Source: Deltaproteobacteria bacterium UBA5329
Lineage (GTDB): Bacteria > Desulfobacterota > Syntrophorhabdia > Syntrophorhabdales > Syntrophorhabdaceae
Assembly (NCBI GenBank): GCA_002408185.1
Contig: DHQV01000085.1
Location: forward strand, 29,642 to 54,768
Direction of reading: 5' to 3'
Length of the DNA stretch: 25,127 bases
This document shows positions 6,909 through 15,177 of the stretch, piece by piece (position 1 is the first letter of the stretch; the number at the start of each line of letters is the position of its first letter). The notes beneath the pieces are model-generated. The model was not told the DNA's origin. It ran no database searches and saw nothing but the letters and a program-made list of their open reading frames with translations. The position numbers were made by a program, and so were the translations under genes.

Positions 6909-8162
6909 CTAGAAGATTTCTTTGAACCAATCTCTCATTTTCGTAAGCAGACGCTGGTTGCTGAACAGCCGTTTCATCGAGCGTGCAGCGTCAAAGCCGC
7001 GTTTTTTTCCTCGACCTTCCTTGAAACCAAAAAGCAAAAGCCCGACAGCCGTAGCATATGCGGGGTTGTTCACAACATCTATGAGGCCTCCCACACCGAT
7101 AGGGTCGCCTTTACGGCCGGGAAGATTGAATATGTTCTCTGCCATCTCGGGCAGTCCATCGAGATTTGAACAGCCTCCCGTCAGGACGACGCCCGATGCC
7201 AGGAGCTTTTCAAGTCCTGATTTCTTGATCTCTTCGTATATAAGCGAGCACACTTCTTCCACCCTGGGCTCTATGATATCTGCCAGGGTTTTGCGCTGAA
7301 GGGTCCGCGGCTTTCTTCCGCCGACACTCGGCACCTCGATCGTTTCGTTCTGGCCGACGAGGCCGGCCATGGCGCAGCCGTATTTTTTCTTGATCTTTTC
7401 CGCGTCATCGATCGGTGTGCGCAGCCCTATCGCTATGTCGTTCGTAATATTGTTTCCGCCAAAAGGCAGGACTGATGTATATTTTATCGCCCCGTTCGCA
7501 TACACGGCGATATCGCTTGTACCGCCGCCGATGTCGACTACGGCCACGCCGATCTCCTTTTCTTCCGGCGTGAGGACCGCTTCCGCGGATGCAAGCTGGC
7601 AGAGTATCACATCGTCTACATTAAGCCCCGCGAGTTTGCAGCACTTGATGATATTCTGGGCGGAGGAGATGCTCCCCGTAACGATATGCACTTTTACTTC
7701 CAGCCGGACCCCCGTTATCCCGACCGGGTCGCGTATACCATCCTGATCGTCTACGATAAATTCCTGTGGGATGACATGGATCAATTCACGGTCGGCGGGT
7801 ATGGCTACCGCCTTGGCCGCGTCAATAGCCCGATCTATATCATCGGGACGGACCTCACGGTCCTTGACAGCGACAACGCCGTTGCTGTTGAAGCTCTTTA
7901 TGTGCGCTCCACCGATCCCGGCGAGACACGAGTCGATCTTTATACCGGCCATCAATTCTGCTTCTTCAACAGCTTTTTTGATAGAGTTCACAGTGCTGTC
8001 CATGTTCACAACGACGCCTTTGCGCAGACCGGTTGAAGGGTGTGATCCGATGCCGATTATGTTGACCTGATCCTCCGACGCCTTGCCCACGACAACACAG
8101 ATCTTCGTCGTTCCTATATCGAGCCCCACAAGGAGCTGTTCCTCTTCCTTCACCCGCCTCAC
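6909..8162 (-). CDS. ftsA: Cell division protein FtsA (actin-like membrane anchor of FtsZ)
   Basis: FtsA binds ATP, polymerises on the inner face of the membrane and tethers FtsZ while signalling to the septal synthase. The 417-aa protein shows the actin-fold phosphate loops GLDIGTTKI (about 13-21) and VVDIGGGTSDIAVY, the adenosine-motif region VLTGGCSNLDGL, and the FtsA-specific 1C subdomain (about 85-165). The C-terminus is a basic amphipathic helix (SMKRLFSNQRLLTKMRDWF) that would insert in the membrane. It starts at GTG 8162 within a GTGA overlap with ftsQ, so it is translationally coupled. Length and domain order are standard for the family. Confidence 0.97.
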   Translation of the reverse strand: MRRVKEEEQLLVGLDIGTTKICVVVGKASEDQVNIIGIGSHPSTGLRKGVVVNMDSTVNSIKKAVEEAELMAGIKIDSCLAGIGGAHIKSFNSNGVVAVKDREVRPDDIDRAIDAAKAVAIPADRELIHVIPQEFIVDDQDGIRDPVGITGVRLEVKVHIVTGSISSAQNIIKCCKLAGLNVDDVILCQLASAEAVLTPEEKEIGVAVVDIGGGTSDIAVYANGAIKYTSVLPFGGNNITNDIAIGLRTPIDDAEKIKKKYGCAMAGLVGQNETIEVPSVGGRKPRTLQRKTLADIIEPRVEEVCSLIYEEIKKSGLEKLLASGVVLTGGCSNLDGLPEMAENIFNLPGRKGDPIGVGGLIDVVNNPAYATAVGLLLFGFKEGRGKKRGFDAARSMKRLFSNQRLLTKMRDWFKEIF

Positions 8163-8860
8163 CCCTTCTTTTCCTGAATTATCGCGCCTTTTTCAAAGCG
8201 CGCGTCAATACATTTTATGATGAGACCGCGCTTTCCTGCGTCCCTGAGCACGGCCATGGCCCGTTTCAACCGGGTCTTGTGGTCTTCTTTCCCGAGGATG
8301 ATCTCGATGCCATCATTGAACCCGTACATCGTAAGATTTCCGTTGTTGTAAGATATCTCGGAAAGCTGTCCATTTTTGATTATACCTTCCGAGATAAAAC
8401 TGTTCGTTTCATGAAAGACGCTTTCCGCATCCGATTTTTCACGAGTGTTTATGAGATAGAGCCCCTTGACGTCATCTTTTCCCAGAAAACGGTAAGCTTC
8501 GCCATTCTCGTCGAGCACCAGTATCGAGCCGTCATGTGTGACCCACAGTGCGGATGGTCTCTTTTCCTTTACATCGATAACAAGGGAGAATGGGTAAACC
8601 CTTTTCACGCTGACCTCTTTGACGAACGGATGCGCTCTCAGCGTTTCGCGGACCTTCCCCACATCGACCTTGAAGATGTTTTGGGTGAGGTACGGCTGGA
8701 TCTTGGCCATGGTTTCTTTGTCCCCGAGCTGGCTCAAACCGTTCACCTTTACATTCTGCAGGAAAAAGAGCGGTTCTTCCCGGGAGAACAGGTAGGCGAT
8801 CGACAGCATCGAGAGCATACAGACCGGTCCGAGAAACAGTATGTAAAGAAACCTCTTCAT
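8159..8860 (-). CDS. ftsQ: Cell division protein FtsQ/DivIB
   Basis: FtsQ is a bitopic scaffold of the divisome that normally holds FtsL/FtsB and links them to FtsW/FtsI. The 233-aa protein has a very short cytoplasmic N-terminus, one TM segment (about 4-25), a POTRA domain (about 34-102, VKVNGLSQLG to VIDVKEKRPSALW) and the beta-rich FtsQ domain to the end. The POTRA ending, in the pattern KRVYPFSLVIDVKEKRP, is characteristic. ATG at 8860 lies in an ATGA overlap with ddl, and the stop overlaps ftsA. It is somewhat shorter than E. coli FtsQ (276 aa), mainly because the cytoplasmic part is minimal. Confidence 0.92.
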   Translation of the reverse strand: MKRFLYILFLGPVCMLSMLSIAYLFSREEPLFFLQNVKVNGLSQLGDKETMAKIQPYLTQNIFKVDVGKVRETLRAHPFVKEVSVKRVYPFSLVIDVKEKRPSALWVTHDGSILVLDENGEAYRFLGKDDVKGLYLINTREKSDAESVFHETNSFISEGIIKNGQLSEISYNNGNLTMYGFNDGIEIILGKEDHKTRLKRAMAVLRDAGKRGLIIKCIDARFEKGAIIQEKKG

Positions 8861-9765
8861 ATCTTGAGCGAAACTCCCTGGAGTATCTCCTCGATCAGTT
8901 CGTCAAAAGTCCTTCCCTCACAGGCCCAGGCCTTCGGGACAAGCGACGTCTCTGTCATACCGGGCGAGGTGTTGATATCGATCACGTAGGGGACGTCTTC
9001 CCTGACAATCATATCGATGCGCACACATCCCGTCAGGTCGAACCGGCGGCTGACATCGAGGGCAACGGCCTGCGCTTTCTTTGTCATCGTCCTGGATATC
9101 CGGGCGGGAACGATATACTCGGTCATTCCCTTCGTATATTTGGCTTCGAAGTCATAGAAACCGGAGTGCGGCCTTACCTCGATAACGGGCAGCGCCCTTC
9201 CGTTGATCACGGCTACCGTGATCTCCTGCCCCGCAATAAACTCCTCTAAGACCAATTTTCTGTCATACTTGAGCGCAAGATCCATCGCCGCCGGGAGGTC
9301 CTCCTTCTTGTGGACGAGAGATATGCCAATCGTTGATCCTTCATTCGCAGGTTTCACGACAAAGGGCGGTTTGAGCCTTATCTTGTCGCCGGCGGTAGCT
9401 ATTACGTAGTCCGGAGTGGGGATGTTCGCAGCTTGGAGGATGAATTTCATTACGGCCTTGTCCATCGCCGTGGACGACCCGAGGACACCCGGGCCTGTAT
9501 ACGGTATGCCCATTATCTCGAGAAGTCCCTGGACGGTGCCGTCTTCTCCCCATCTGCCGTGCAGCACGATGAAGGCGGCACCGATACTCTCTCTCTGGAG
9601 AGTGTCGACGAGATGATCTCGAGCATCAATCGCAATAGCCTTGTATCCCAAACGCAGGAGACTATCAAGCACGGCCTTACCGCTTTTTAGCGATATTTCC
9701 CTCTCGGATGACCTGCCGCCGAGCAGTACACCGATCTTCATTTTTCCCAGTGCCTCTTTATCCAT
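8857..9765 (-). CDS. ddl: D-alanine--D-alanine ligase
   Basis: It makes the D-Ala-D-Ala dipeptide used by MurF, in the cytoplasm. With the ATG at 9765 the product is 302 aa, close to the usual 300-310. The ATP-grasp fold is shown by LLGGRSSEREISL near the start, LHGRWGEDGTVQG, YTGPGVLGSSTAMDK, KPANEGSTIGIS, EEFIAGQEITVAV and the metal site VIDINTSPGMTETSL. The omega-loop FYDFEAKYTKG keeps the tyrosine (AKY) typical of D-Ala-D-Ala enzymes rather than D-Ala-D-Lac ligases. An upstream GTG/ATG extension to 9825 is possible but lies inside murB and lacks family similarity; MKIGVLLGG at 9741 is a second candidate. It overlaps murB by 8 bp and ftsQ by 4 bp. Confidence 0.96.
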   Translation of the reverse strand: MDKEALGKMKIGVLLGGRSSEREISLKSGKAVLDSLLRLGYKAIAIDARDHLVDTLQRESIGAAFIVLHGRWGEDGTVQGLLEIMGIPYTGPGVLGSSTAMDKAVMKFILQAANIPTPDYVIATAGDKIRLKPPFVVKPANEGSTIGISLVHKKEDLPAAMDLALKYDRKLVLEEFIAGQEITVAVINGRALPVIEVRPHSGFYDFEAKYTKGMTEYIVPARISRTMTKKAQAVALDVSRRFDLTGCVRIDMIVREDVPYVIDINTSPGMTETSLVPKAWACEGRTFDELIEEILQGVSLKI

Positions 9766-10654
9766 TGAACCCCCAGAGTTCCACCTCTTCTTCGAGCGCA
9801 ACACCGAGCTTCGAGAGGACCTCATCCTTTATCTTTTTGATAAGGGCCGCAATGTCCCGTGCTTTGGCGTGCCCCATGTTGACAATAAAATTGGTATGCT
9901 TGTCCGAAACACATGCATCGCCGATACGGTACCCCCGAAGGCCGGCCTTTTCCACGAACCACCATGCCGATTGTCCGTTCACCGCCTTGAATACGGAACC
10001 GGCGGACGGGTATTCCATGGGGTGGCGCTGCTTTCTTTCCCGGTAAACGTAGTCCATATCTGCTTGAAGCTGGTCCTTATCGGCGTGCTTCAGGCTAAAT
10101 CGTCCGGCAAGGACACATTCGGATGTCTTTACAATGGATGCGCGATATCCGAAATCACCTCGCTCCGTTTGTTTTTCTACGATCTCACCCCGCTCGTTCA
10201 GAATATCGATACCGGTCAGCGTATCGGATATTGACTGGCCGAAACTTCCTGCGTTCATCCTGATGCCGCCCCCCACACTCCCGGGTATCCAATACAATTT
10301 TTCAAGGCCGCCGAAGCCTCTTTTGGCGCATTCACCAATGAACCTCTTGAGGGGAAAACCCCCTCCAACTTCGGCGATGGCGCCATCTTTCGTTTTCGTG
10401 AAATGGAGCCTGCTCATCCGTGCTATCCGTATGAGCGCGTCGTCGATGCCATTATCACTCACGATAATGTTCGTTCCGTTACCAAGGAAACGATACGGAG
10501 TGCCGGAATCCTGCAACCGTGACACCATTGCCAGAAGGTCTGTCCTGTCTGCCGGGTACAAAAGCAGCTTTGCCGGTCCGCCGATCCGCATCGAGGTGTA
10601 CCGTTTCATGGGCACGTCTTTCAATATCGCTCCTTTTATTTCTTTCCAGTCCAC
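9758..10654 (-). CDS. murB: UDP-N-acetylenolpyruvoylglucosamine reductase
   Basis: A flavoenzyme that reduces the enolpyruvyl group with NADPH to form UDP-MurNAc, the second committed step of cell wall precursor synthesis. The 298-aa protein has the FAD-binding segments RIGGPAKLLLYP and GNGTNIIVSDNGI, then YWIPGSVGGGIRMNAGSFG, and the active-site region YPSAGSVFK with the proton-donor Ser, ending in EEEVELWG with the conserved Glu. The length and lack of the extra loop fit type II MurB. It starts at GTG 10654, inside the 3' end of murC (19-bp overlap). Confidence 0.96.
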   Translation of the reverse strand: MDWKEIKGAILKDVPMKRYTSMRIGGPAKLLLYPADRTDLLAMVSRLQDSGTPYRFLGNGTNIIVSDNGIDDALIRIARMSRLHFTKTKDGAIAEVGGGFPLKRFIGECAKRGFGGLEKLYWIPGSVGGGIRMNAGSFGQSISDTLTGIDILNERGEIVEKQTERGDFGYRASIVKTSECVLAGRFSLKHADKDQLQADMDYVYRERKQRHPMEYPSAGSVFKAVNGQSAWWFVEKAGLRGYRIGDACVSDKHTNFIVNMGHAKARDIAALIKKIKDEVLSKLGVALEEEVELWGFNG

Positions 10655-12012
10655 GCTTTTCTCAATTTCTCATCGATCTTATACAGGTCCCCTGCACCGA
10701 GCGTGATCACGACATCCCCGGGTTTTGCATTTTCCAGGATTTTCCTGGCGACATCATCTCGTGTCGGGGCGAATATCACATTCTTATGCCCGCTTGCGCG
10801 TATCCTTTCAGCAAGGCTCGATCCGTTGATGCCTTCAATGGGGTCTTCCGACGCCGCATAGATCTCGGTCACGACGAGGACATCGGCCTCGTTGAAAGAG
10901 CTGGCAAAATCGTCCATGAGACCCCGGGTCCGCGTGTAGCGGTGCGGCTGAAATGCAACTATGATCCGGCCCTTCCACATCTTCCGCACGGCGGAGAGGG
11001 TGGCTTTGACCTCTGTCGGGTGATGTCCGTAATCGTCTATCAGCTTGATGTCGCCGTCGTATTTAATTTCCAGCCTCCGATGGATGCCCGAAAAACTTTT
11101 CAGTGCTTCCTGGATGGTATGGAAAGGTATGTCGAGCTCTATGGCCACGCCGCAGGCGGCAAGCGCATTGACGACATTGTGTGTCCCGGCGAGGTTGAGC
11201 TCGATCTCTCCCAGATCGTAACCTTTATAGATGACCTTGAATTTTGTGACGAACCCCTCATACGAGATACTGTCGGCCCTGAGGTCGGCCTGTTTTGAAA
11301 GGCCGTAGGTCATATATCGGCGCTTCAGCGAAGGTATAAGGCTCTGAATATTGGCGTTGTCTATGCAGAGGATATTAAGGCCGTAGAACGGCACCTTGTT
11401 CAGGAACGCAAGGAATGCGGCCTTTATCTCGTTTATATCCTTGTAAAAATCGAGGTGTTCGAGATCGATGTTCGTTGTAACGGCAATTGTGGGGAAAAGA
11501 AGCAGGAAAGTGCCGTCGCTTTCGTCCGCTTCTGCCACGAGAAATTTGCTGTCACCGAGTTTCGCGTTACTCCCGAGACTGTTGAGCCTCCCTCCTATGA
11601 CGCACGTCGGGTCGAGTCCCGCGTGGCCAAGGATCGAAGAAACGAGGGATGTCGTCGTGGTTTTTCCATGCGCACCTGCAACCGCGATAGAATATTTCAT
11701 CCGCATCAGTTCGGCCAGCATCTCGGCCCGCTGAATAACAGGGATAAAAAGCTCCCGGGCCTTCTTCACCTCGGGATTGTTGGGCCTTACGGCCGAAGAG
11801 ACAACGACGACATCCGAGTCGATGATATTTTCTTCCCGATGGCCCTTAAAAATGACAGCCCCGAGGGATGTGAGCCGTTCTGTTATATCGGTTCGGCGAA
11901 CATCGGAGCCGGTCACTTTAAAACCGAGGTTTATCAGGACCTCTGCGATTCCGCTCATTCCAATGCCGCCTATGCCCACAAAATGGACGCGTTCGATCTT
12001 ATGAAAGACCAT
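10636..12012 (-). CDS. murC: UDP-N-acetylmuramate--L-alanine ligase
   Basis: The first Mur ligase; it adds L-Ala to UDP-MurNAc with ATP. The 458-aa protein carries the N-terminal UDP-binding VHFVGIGGIGMSGIAEVL, the P-loop AGAHGKTTTTSLV (about 113-125), the metal-binding EADESDGTFL, NIDLEHLDFY, the Mur central-domain DDYGHHPTEVKATL, and FQPHRYTRT in the C-terminal Rossmann domain. AGAHGKTTTT and DDYGHHP separate it from MurD, MurE and MurF. ATG at 12012 overlaps the end of murG by 14 bp. Confidence 0.97.
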   Translation of the reverse strand: MVFHKIERVHFVGIGGIGMSGIAEVLINLGFKVTGSDVRRTDITERLTSLGAVIFKGHREENIIDSDVVVVSSAVRPNNPEVKKARELFIPVIQRAEMLAELMRMKYSIAVAGAHGKTTTTSLVSSILGHAGLDPTCVIGGRLNSLGSNAKLGDSKFLVAEADESDGTFLLLFPTIAVTTNIDLEHLDFYKDINEIKAAFLAFLNKVPFYGLNILCIDNANIQSLIPSLKRRYMTYGLSKQADLRADSISYEGFVTKFKVIYKGYDLGEIELNLAGTHNVVNALAACGVAIELDIPFHTIQEALKSFSGIHRRLEIKYDGDIKLIDDYGHHPTEVKATLSAVRKMWKGRIIVAFQPHRYTRTRGLMDDFASSFNEADVLVVTEIYAASEDPIEGINGSSLAERIRASGHKNVIFAPTRDDVARKILENAKPGDVVITLGAGDLYKIDEKLRKAWTGKK

Positions 12013-13066
12013 GTTCTATTCCTCCGATGATACGTAATGCGGCATCGTCCACGAATATCCTGCCCAGGTTCTTGCCCATTTGCCTTATAAGCTCTCTATT
12101 TTTCATGAGCTGTCGGATCAGGCCGAACAGCCTTTCGCCCGTGGCTTCGTCGTTATTTACCAGGTGGCACCCGCCCTGTCTTTCCACATATGCCGCATTC
12201 TGCCATTGATGGTTGCCGGCTGAATATGGATACGGTATCAGTATTGCCGCCTTGCGGAAAAAGGCGAGTTCGAAGATGGTTGTGGCCCCCGCCCGCGAAA
12301 TAACGACGTCGGACAGGGCATAATATCGTTCCATCTCGTTTGTGAACGCAAAAACCTCATGGGCCACACTAGTCTTTGCATATGCTTCTTGTACCCGGTT
12401 GAGGTCGTCCGCGCCGGTTTGGTGATAGATGGCAACGTTTTTATACTCCTCGAGGTGAGGCAAAAGCGATATAACGGCATCGTTGATGCTTCTTGCGCCT
12501 CGGGAGCCCCCGAAGACAAAGATGCCGAACGATGCCTGATCTTTGATACCTTCGATCCTTTTCAGTTTCTGGCGCAGCGGGTTACCGCTGTGGACCGTCC
12601 TGCCCGGCGCCATCTTTTCAGCCGTCTCGTCGAAGCTCACGAAGACGGTCCGGGTTATCCGGGATAAAAGCTTGTTCGCGAGTCCCGGCTCGACATTCTG
12701 TTCGTGAATGAAGCAGGGCATGCCGAGCATTTTCCCTGCGAGAATAACGGGTACTGAAGTAAATCCGCCCATCCCGAGTATAGCATCGGGTCTTTCCATT
12801 TTCAGGACCTTGAGGCACATTAATATACCTTTTATGATCCTCAGGATAGTCACCGCCTTATGGACCATGGAACGGCCCAGAAATTGATGGGCTTCGATGA
12901 GGTGAAGCTTGAAGCCGGCTCCGGGAATGATCGATTTTTCAAGACCGTAAGGCGTCCCTATAAAGACGGCGCTGTTACCGGCATTTTGAGCTGTGAGGGA
13001 TTCTGCGACGGCTATTCCCGGAAAGATATGCCCCCCTGTTCCGCCGGCGCTTATCACGAGCTTCAT
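11999..13066 (-). CDS. murG: UDP-GlcNAc:lipid I N-acetylglucosaminyltransferase
   Basis: A membrane-associated GT28 enzyme on the cytoplasmic face. It adds GlcNAc to lipid I to give lipid II, the substrate for glycan polymerases such as MtgA in this window. The 355-aa protein has the N-terminal SAGGTGGHIFPGIAVA (about 6-21), GMGGFTSVPVILAGK, HEQNVEPGLANK, the GGSRGARSIN loop, SRAGATTIFEL and IPYPYSAGNHQWQNA for UDP-GlcNAc binding. ATG at 13066 forms an ATGA overlap with the membrane-protein gene occupying the ftsW slot. Confidence 0.97.
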   Translation of the reverse strand: MKLVISAGGTGGHIFPGIAVAESLTAQNAGNSAVFIGTPYGLEKSIIPGAGFKLHLIEAHQFLGRSMVHKAVTILRIIKGILMCLKVLKMERPDAILGMGGFTSVPVILAGKMLGMPCFIHEQNVEPGLANKLLSRITRTVFVSFDETAEKMAPGRTVHSGNPLRQKLKRIEGIKDQASFGIFVFGGSRGARSINDAVISLLPHLEEYKNVAIYHQTGADDLNRVQEAYAKTSVAHEVFAFTNEMERYYALSDVVISRAGATTIFELAFFRKAAILIPYPYSAGNHQWQNAAYVERQGGCHLVNNDEATGERLFGLIRQLMKNRELIRQMGKNLGRIFVDDAALRIIGGIEHGLS

Positions 13067-13851
13067 GGCCTCCCCCCTTCCGTTTTCATCATTGTTCCCG
13101 CGAGCGGGGCGATGATGGCGAGAAAAAGGATTGGTTGGTACAACAGGCCTGCCGAAAATTTCATCCCGATAACCAGGAAAATGTCCACTGCAACATAGAG
13201 GAAACCAAAAAACGGCAGCATGCTGGAAAAGGTGTTCTTCTTTACTATCGTGGCAAAGCTTATGGCGAGAAGGGCAAAGGACGTTCCCAGGAGCATGTAC
13301 TTATTGATGTCTGAAAGGCCGGTGAGCCCGCTTCCCAGGATCGCCGTTTTCTGCCGGTATATCATGAAGCAGGCTATGAGCGTATAAGCCGCGATAAAAG
13401 CGATGATACGATACCTGCCCAGAATGAAGAGGAAACAGATAAGGGCGAGCGCGTACGAGATCAGGTATATGAGACTTCCCGAGACATAGAGATTGAAGCC
13501 TGACGAGAAGAAAAGGATGGAAAGCGCGGTGAGTTCCTTGAAAAAATCCTGCTTTTTGTTCTCGATGTCTATTAGGTAGAATGCGAGGCCGTAAAATGAT
13601 ACAAAGACCACTGCCATCCGTGCGATCTCGGGGATAACGACATGCGGGTAAAAGAAGAACAGAACTGTTATGATGAAGGTAATAATAATAAGGGGATACT
13701 TCATCCCCTCTATCGCGCGCTGGGGAAGGCGGGAGATGCCAAAGCCTGCGGCGGCCCCGGCAAGTATGATCAACACTCTGGCCAGCGTGAACTCACGGAA
13801 AAAGCTGTACACGAGGATAAGGGACAATATGGCGATACACATCTTTTTCAC
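13063..13851 (-). CDS. Unrecognised polytopic membrane protein in the ftsW position
   Basis: I do not recognise this 262-aa protein. It is almost entirely hydrophobic, with about 10 candidate TM segments (roughly 4-18, 22-40, 52-68, 75-94, 107-121, 124-143, 147-164, 184-203, 211-230, 235-255) and only short loops. It lies between murD and murG, exactly where ftsW sits in canonical dcw clusters, but is about 120 residues shorter than FtsW. It lacks the SEDS hallmarks I would expect: an RW/QPSE-type segment, the large extracytoplasmic loop carrying the catalytic Asp, and the C-terminal GG(S)S motif. The start is GTG 13851 in a GTGA overlap with murD, and the stop overlaps murG as ATGA, so expression is tightly coupled to its neighbours. 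It could be an extremely reduced SEDS relative, a lipid-linked-precursor or divisome scaffold, or an unrelated replacement. Confidence 0.85.
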   Translation of the reverse strand: MKKMCIAILSLILVYSFFREFTLARVLIILAGAAAGFGISRLPQRAIEGMKYPLIIITFIITVLFFFYPHVVIPEIARMAVVFVSFYGLAFYLIDIENKKQDFFKELTALSILFFSSGFNLYVSGSLIYLISYALALICFLFILGRYRIIAFIAAYTLIACFMIYRQKTAILGSGLTGLSDINKYMLLGTSFALLAISFATIVKKNTFSSMLPFFGFLYVAVDIFLVIGMKFSAGLLYQPILFLAIIAPLAGTMMKTEGGRP

Positions 13852-15176
13852 AGCGATTCCACTATCCTCCTGAATGTATTTCCCCGGTCCTTATAACTCG
13901 TGAACATGTCAAAGCTGCTGCACATAGGCGACAAAAGTACCACATCACCGGCGGATGACTTGGAAAAGGCCGTATACACGGCCGATGTCATATCGTTTTC
14001 CTCGTATGTCGGGATGACATCGAAGAGCTCTTGGGCGATCCTGTCCTTTGCCTCTCCGATAAGGATAACGGCCTTTAAGCGTGCGCTCATCTCGCGTATC
14101 GCTTTATAACTACCACCCTTGTCCTTGCCGCCGGCGATCAGGATGACGTTCTTGTCGAACCCTTCCATGGCCCTTTTTGTGGCGTCCACATTCGTTGCCT
14201 TCGAATCGTTGTAAAAAGAGACATCCCGGACCGTTCGCACGAACTCGACCCGGTGAGGGAGCCCCCGGAATGTTCTTAAGGCGCCTTCGATGATGTTATC
14301 GTCTATTCCGTGGATGCGGGCCGTAAGGATAGCGGCGAGGATATTCTCGGTATTATGGACTCCCACAAGCGGCGATATGCCACGCCGGAACGAGGATTCT
14401 TTCCCGTCGATGCGCACATACATCGTTCCTTCTTTCGCGAAGGCCCCTTCCGGGATCTCATCCGTCGTCGAGAATGTGAGTATGCGTGGGGAGCCTTTCA
14501 TCGCGACCTCGAGGCCGTGCCTGATGACCGCATGGTCCGCGTTTGTCTGTTTGTCGAAGATGCGGTATTTGGCCGCCCTGTAGTCGTCGTAGCTGCGATA
14601 ACGGTCAAGATGGTCTTCGGTAATATTGAGAAGCAGGGCGGTTGACGGTTTAAAGTTCTCTATCGTCTCAAGCTGAAAACTGCTTACCTCTACAATGACA
14701 GCCGGGGCTTTCTTCCCGTCCGTAACATAATTGATCAGAGGGTTGCCGATATTTCCGCCGACGAAAACAGTCCCTGAAAAAGCCTTGTTAAATATTTCTC
14801 CGACCAGGCTTGTCGTCGTAGTCTTGCCGTTCGTTCCCGTTATCGCTATGACCGGTTCGCCTATAAAAGAAGAGGCCAGTTCCATCTCGCCTGTCACCCT
14901 GACACCGGCCTTCCGGGCCGCCTGAATGACTGGCAGTTGTGTATCTACGCCCGGGCTGAGGACGATCAATGGATACGCAGTAAAGTCGGCTTCACGGTGT
15001 GGTCCGAAATGACCGGTGTATGCTGTCCCCTTAAGCGATGCGAGGGTGGAGGCGAGGTCTTTTTCGCTCTTTTCGTCGGCAATGCCGATCGTTTTCCCGA
15101 GCCGGGAAAGGTGCCGGGCAACGGCTATTCCCGAAGTGCCCAGCCCGACGATGAGTATGCGATCAGGTATTTCCAT
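13848..15176 (-). CDS. murD: UDP-N-acetylmuramoyl-L-alanine--D-glutamate ligase
   Basis: The second Mur ligase; it adds D-Glu. The 442-aa protein has an N-terminal Rossmann-like ILIVGLGTSGIAVARHL, the P-loop GTNGKTTTTSLV (about 114-125), GGNIGNPLI, VEVSSFQLE, NITEDHLDRY, NDSKATNVDAT in the central domain and LSPMCSSFDMF near the C-terminus. NDSKATN and SSFQLE are MurD-specific. ATG at 15176 follows the mraY stop after a single base, and the stop overlaps the next gene as GTGA. Confidence 0.97.
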   Translation of the reverse strand: MEIPDRILIVGLGTSGIAVARHLSRLGKTIGIADEKSEKDLASTLASLKGTAYTGHFGPHREADFTAYPLIVLSPGVDTQLPVIQAARKAGVRVTGEMELASSFIGEPVIAITGTNGKTTTTSLVGEIFNKAFSGTVFVGGNIGNPLINYVTDGKKAPAVIVEVSSFQLETIENFKPSTALLLNITEDHLDRYRSYDDYRAAKYRIFDKQTNADHAVIRHGLEVAMKGSPRILTFSTTDEIPEGAFAKEGTMYVRIDGKESSFRRGISPLVGVHNTENILAAILTARIHGIDDNIIEGALRTFRGLPHRVEFVRTVRDVSFYNDSKATNVDATKRAMEGFDKNVILIAGGKDKGGSYKAIREMSARLKAVILIGEAKDRIAQELFDVIPTYEENDMTSAVYTAFSKSSAGDVVLLSPMCSSFDMFTSYKDRGNTFRRIVESL

Positions 15177-15177
15177 T

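Noticed and set aside
9766..9825. Longer N-terminus of Ddl starting at 9825
   Set aside because: The additional 20 residues are Arg/Ser-rich, lie inside murB and do not resemble the family; ATG 9765 gives the usual length.
13063..13851. Frameshifted or truncated ftsW
   Set aside because: The frame is intact, neighbours overlap it directly on both sides, and no residual SEDS motif is found in other frames of the interval.
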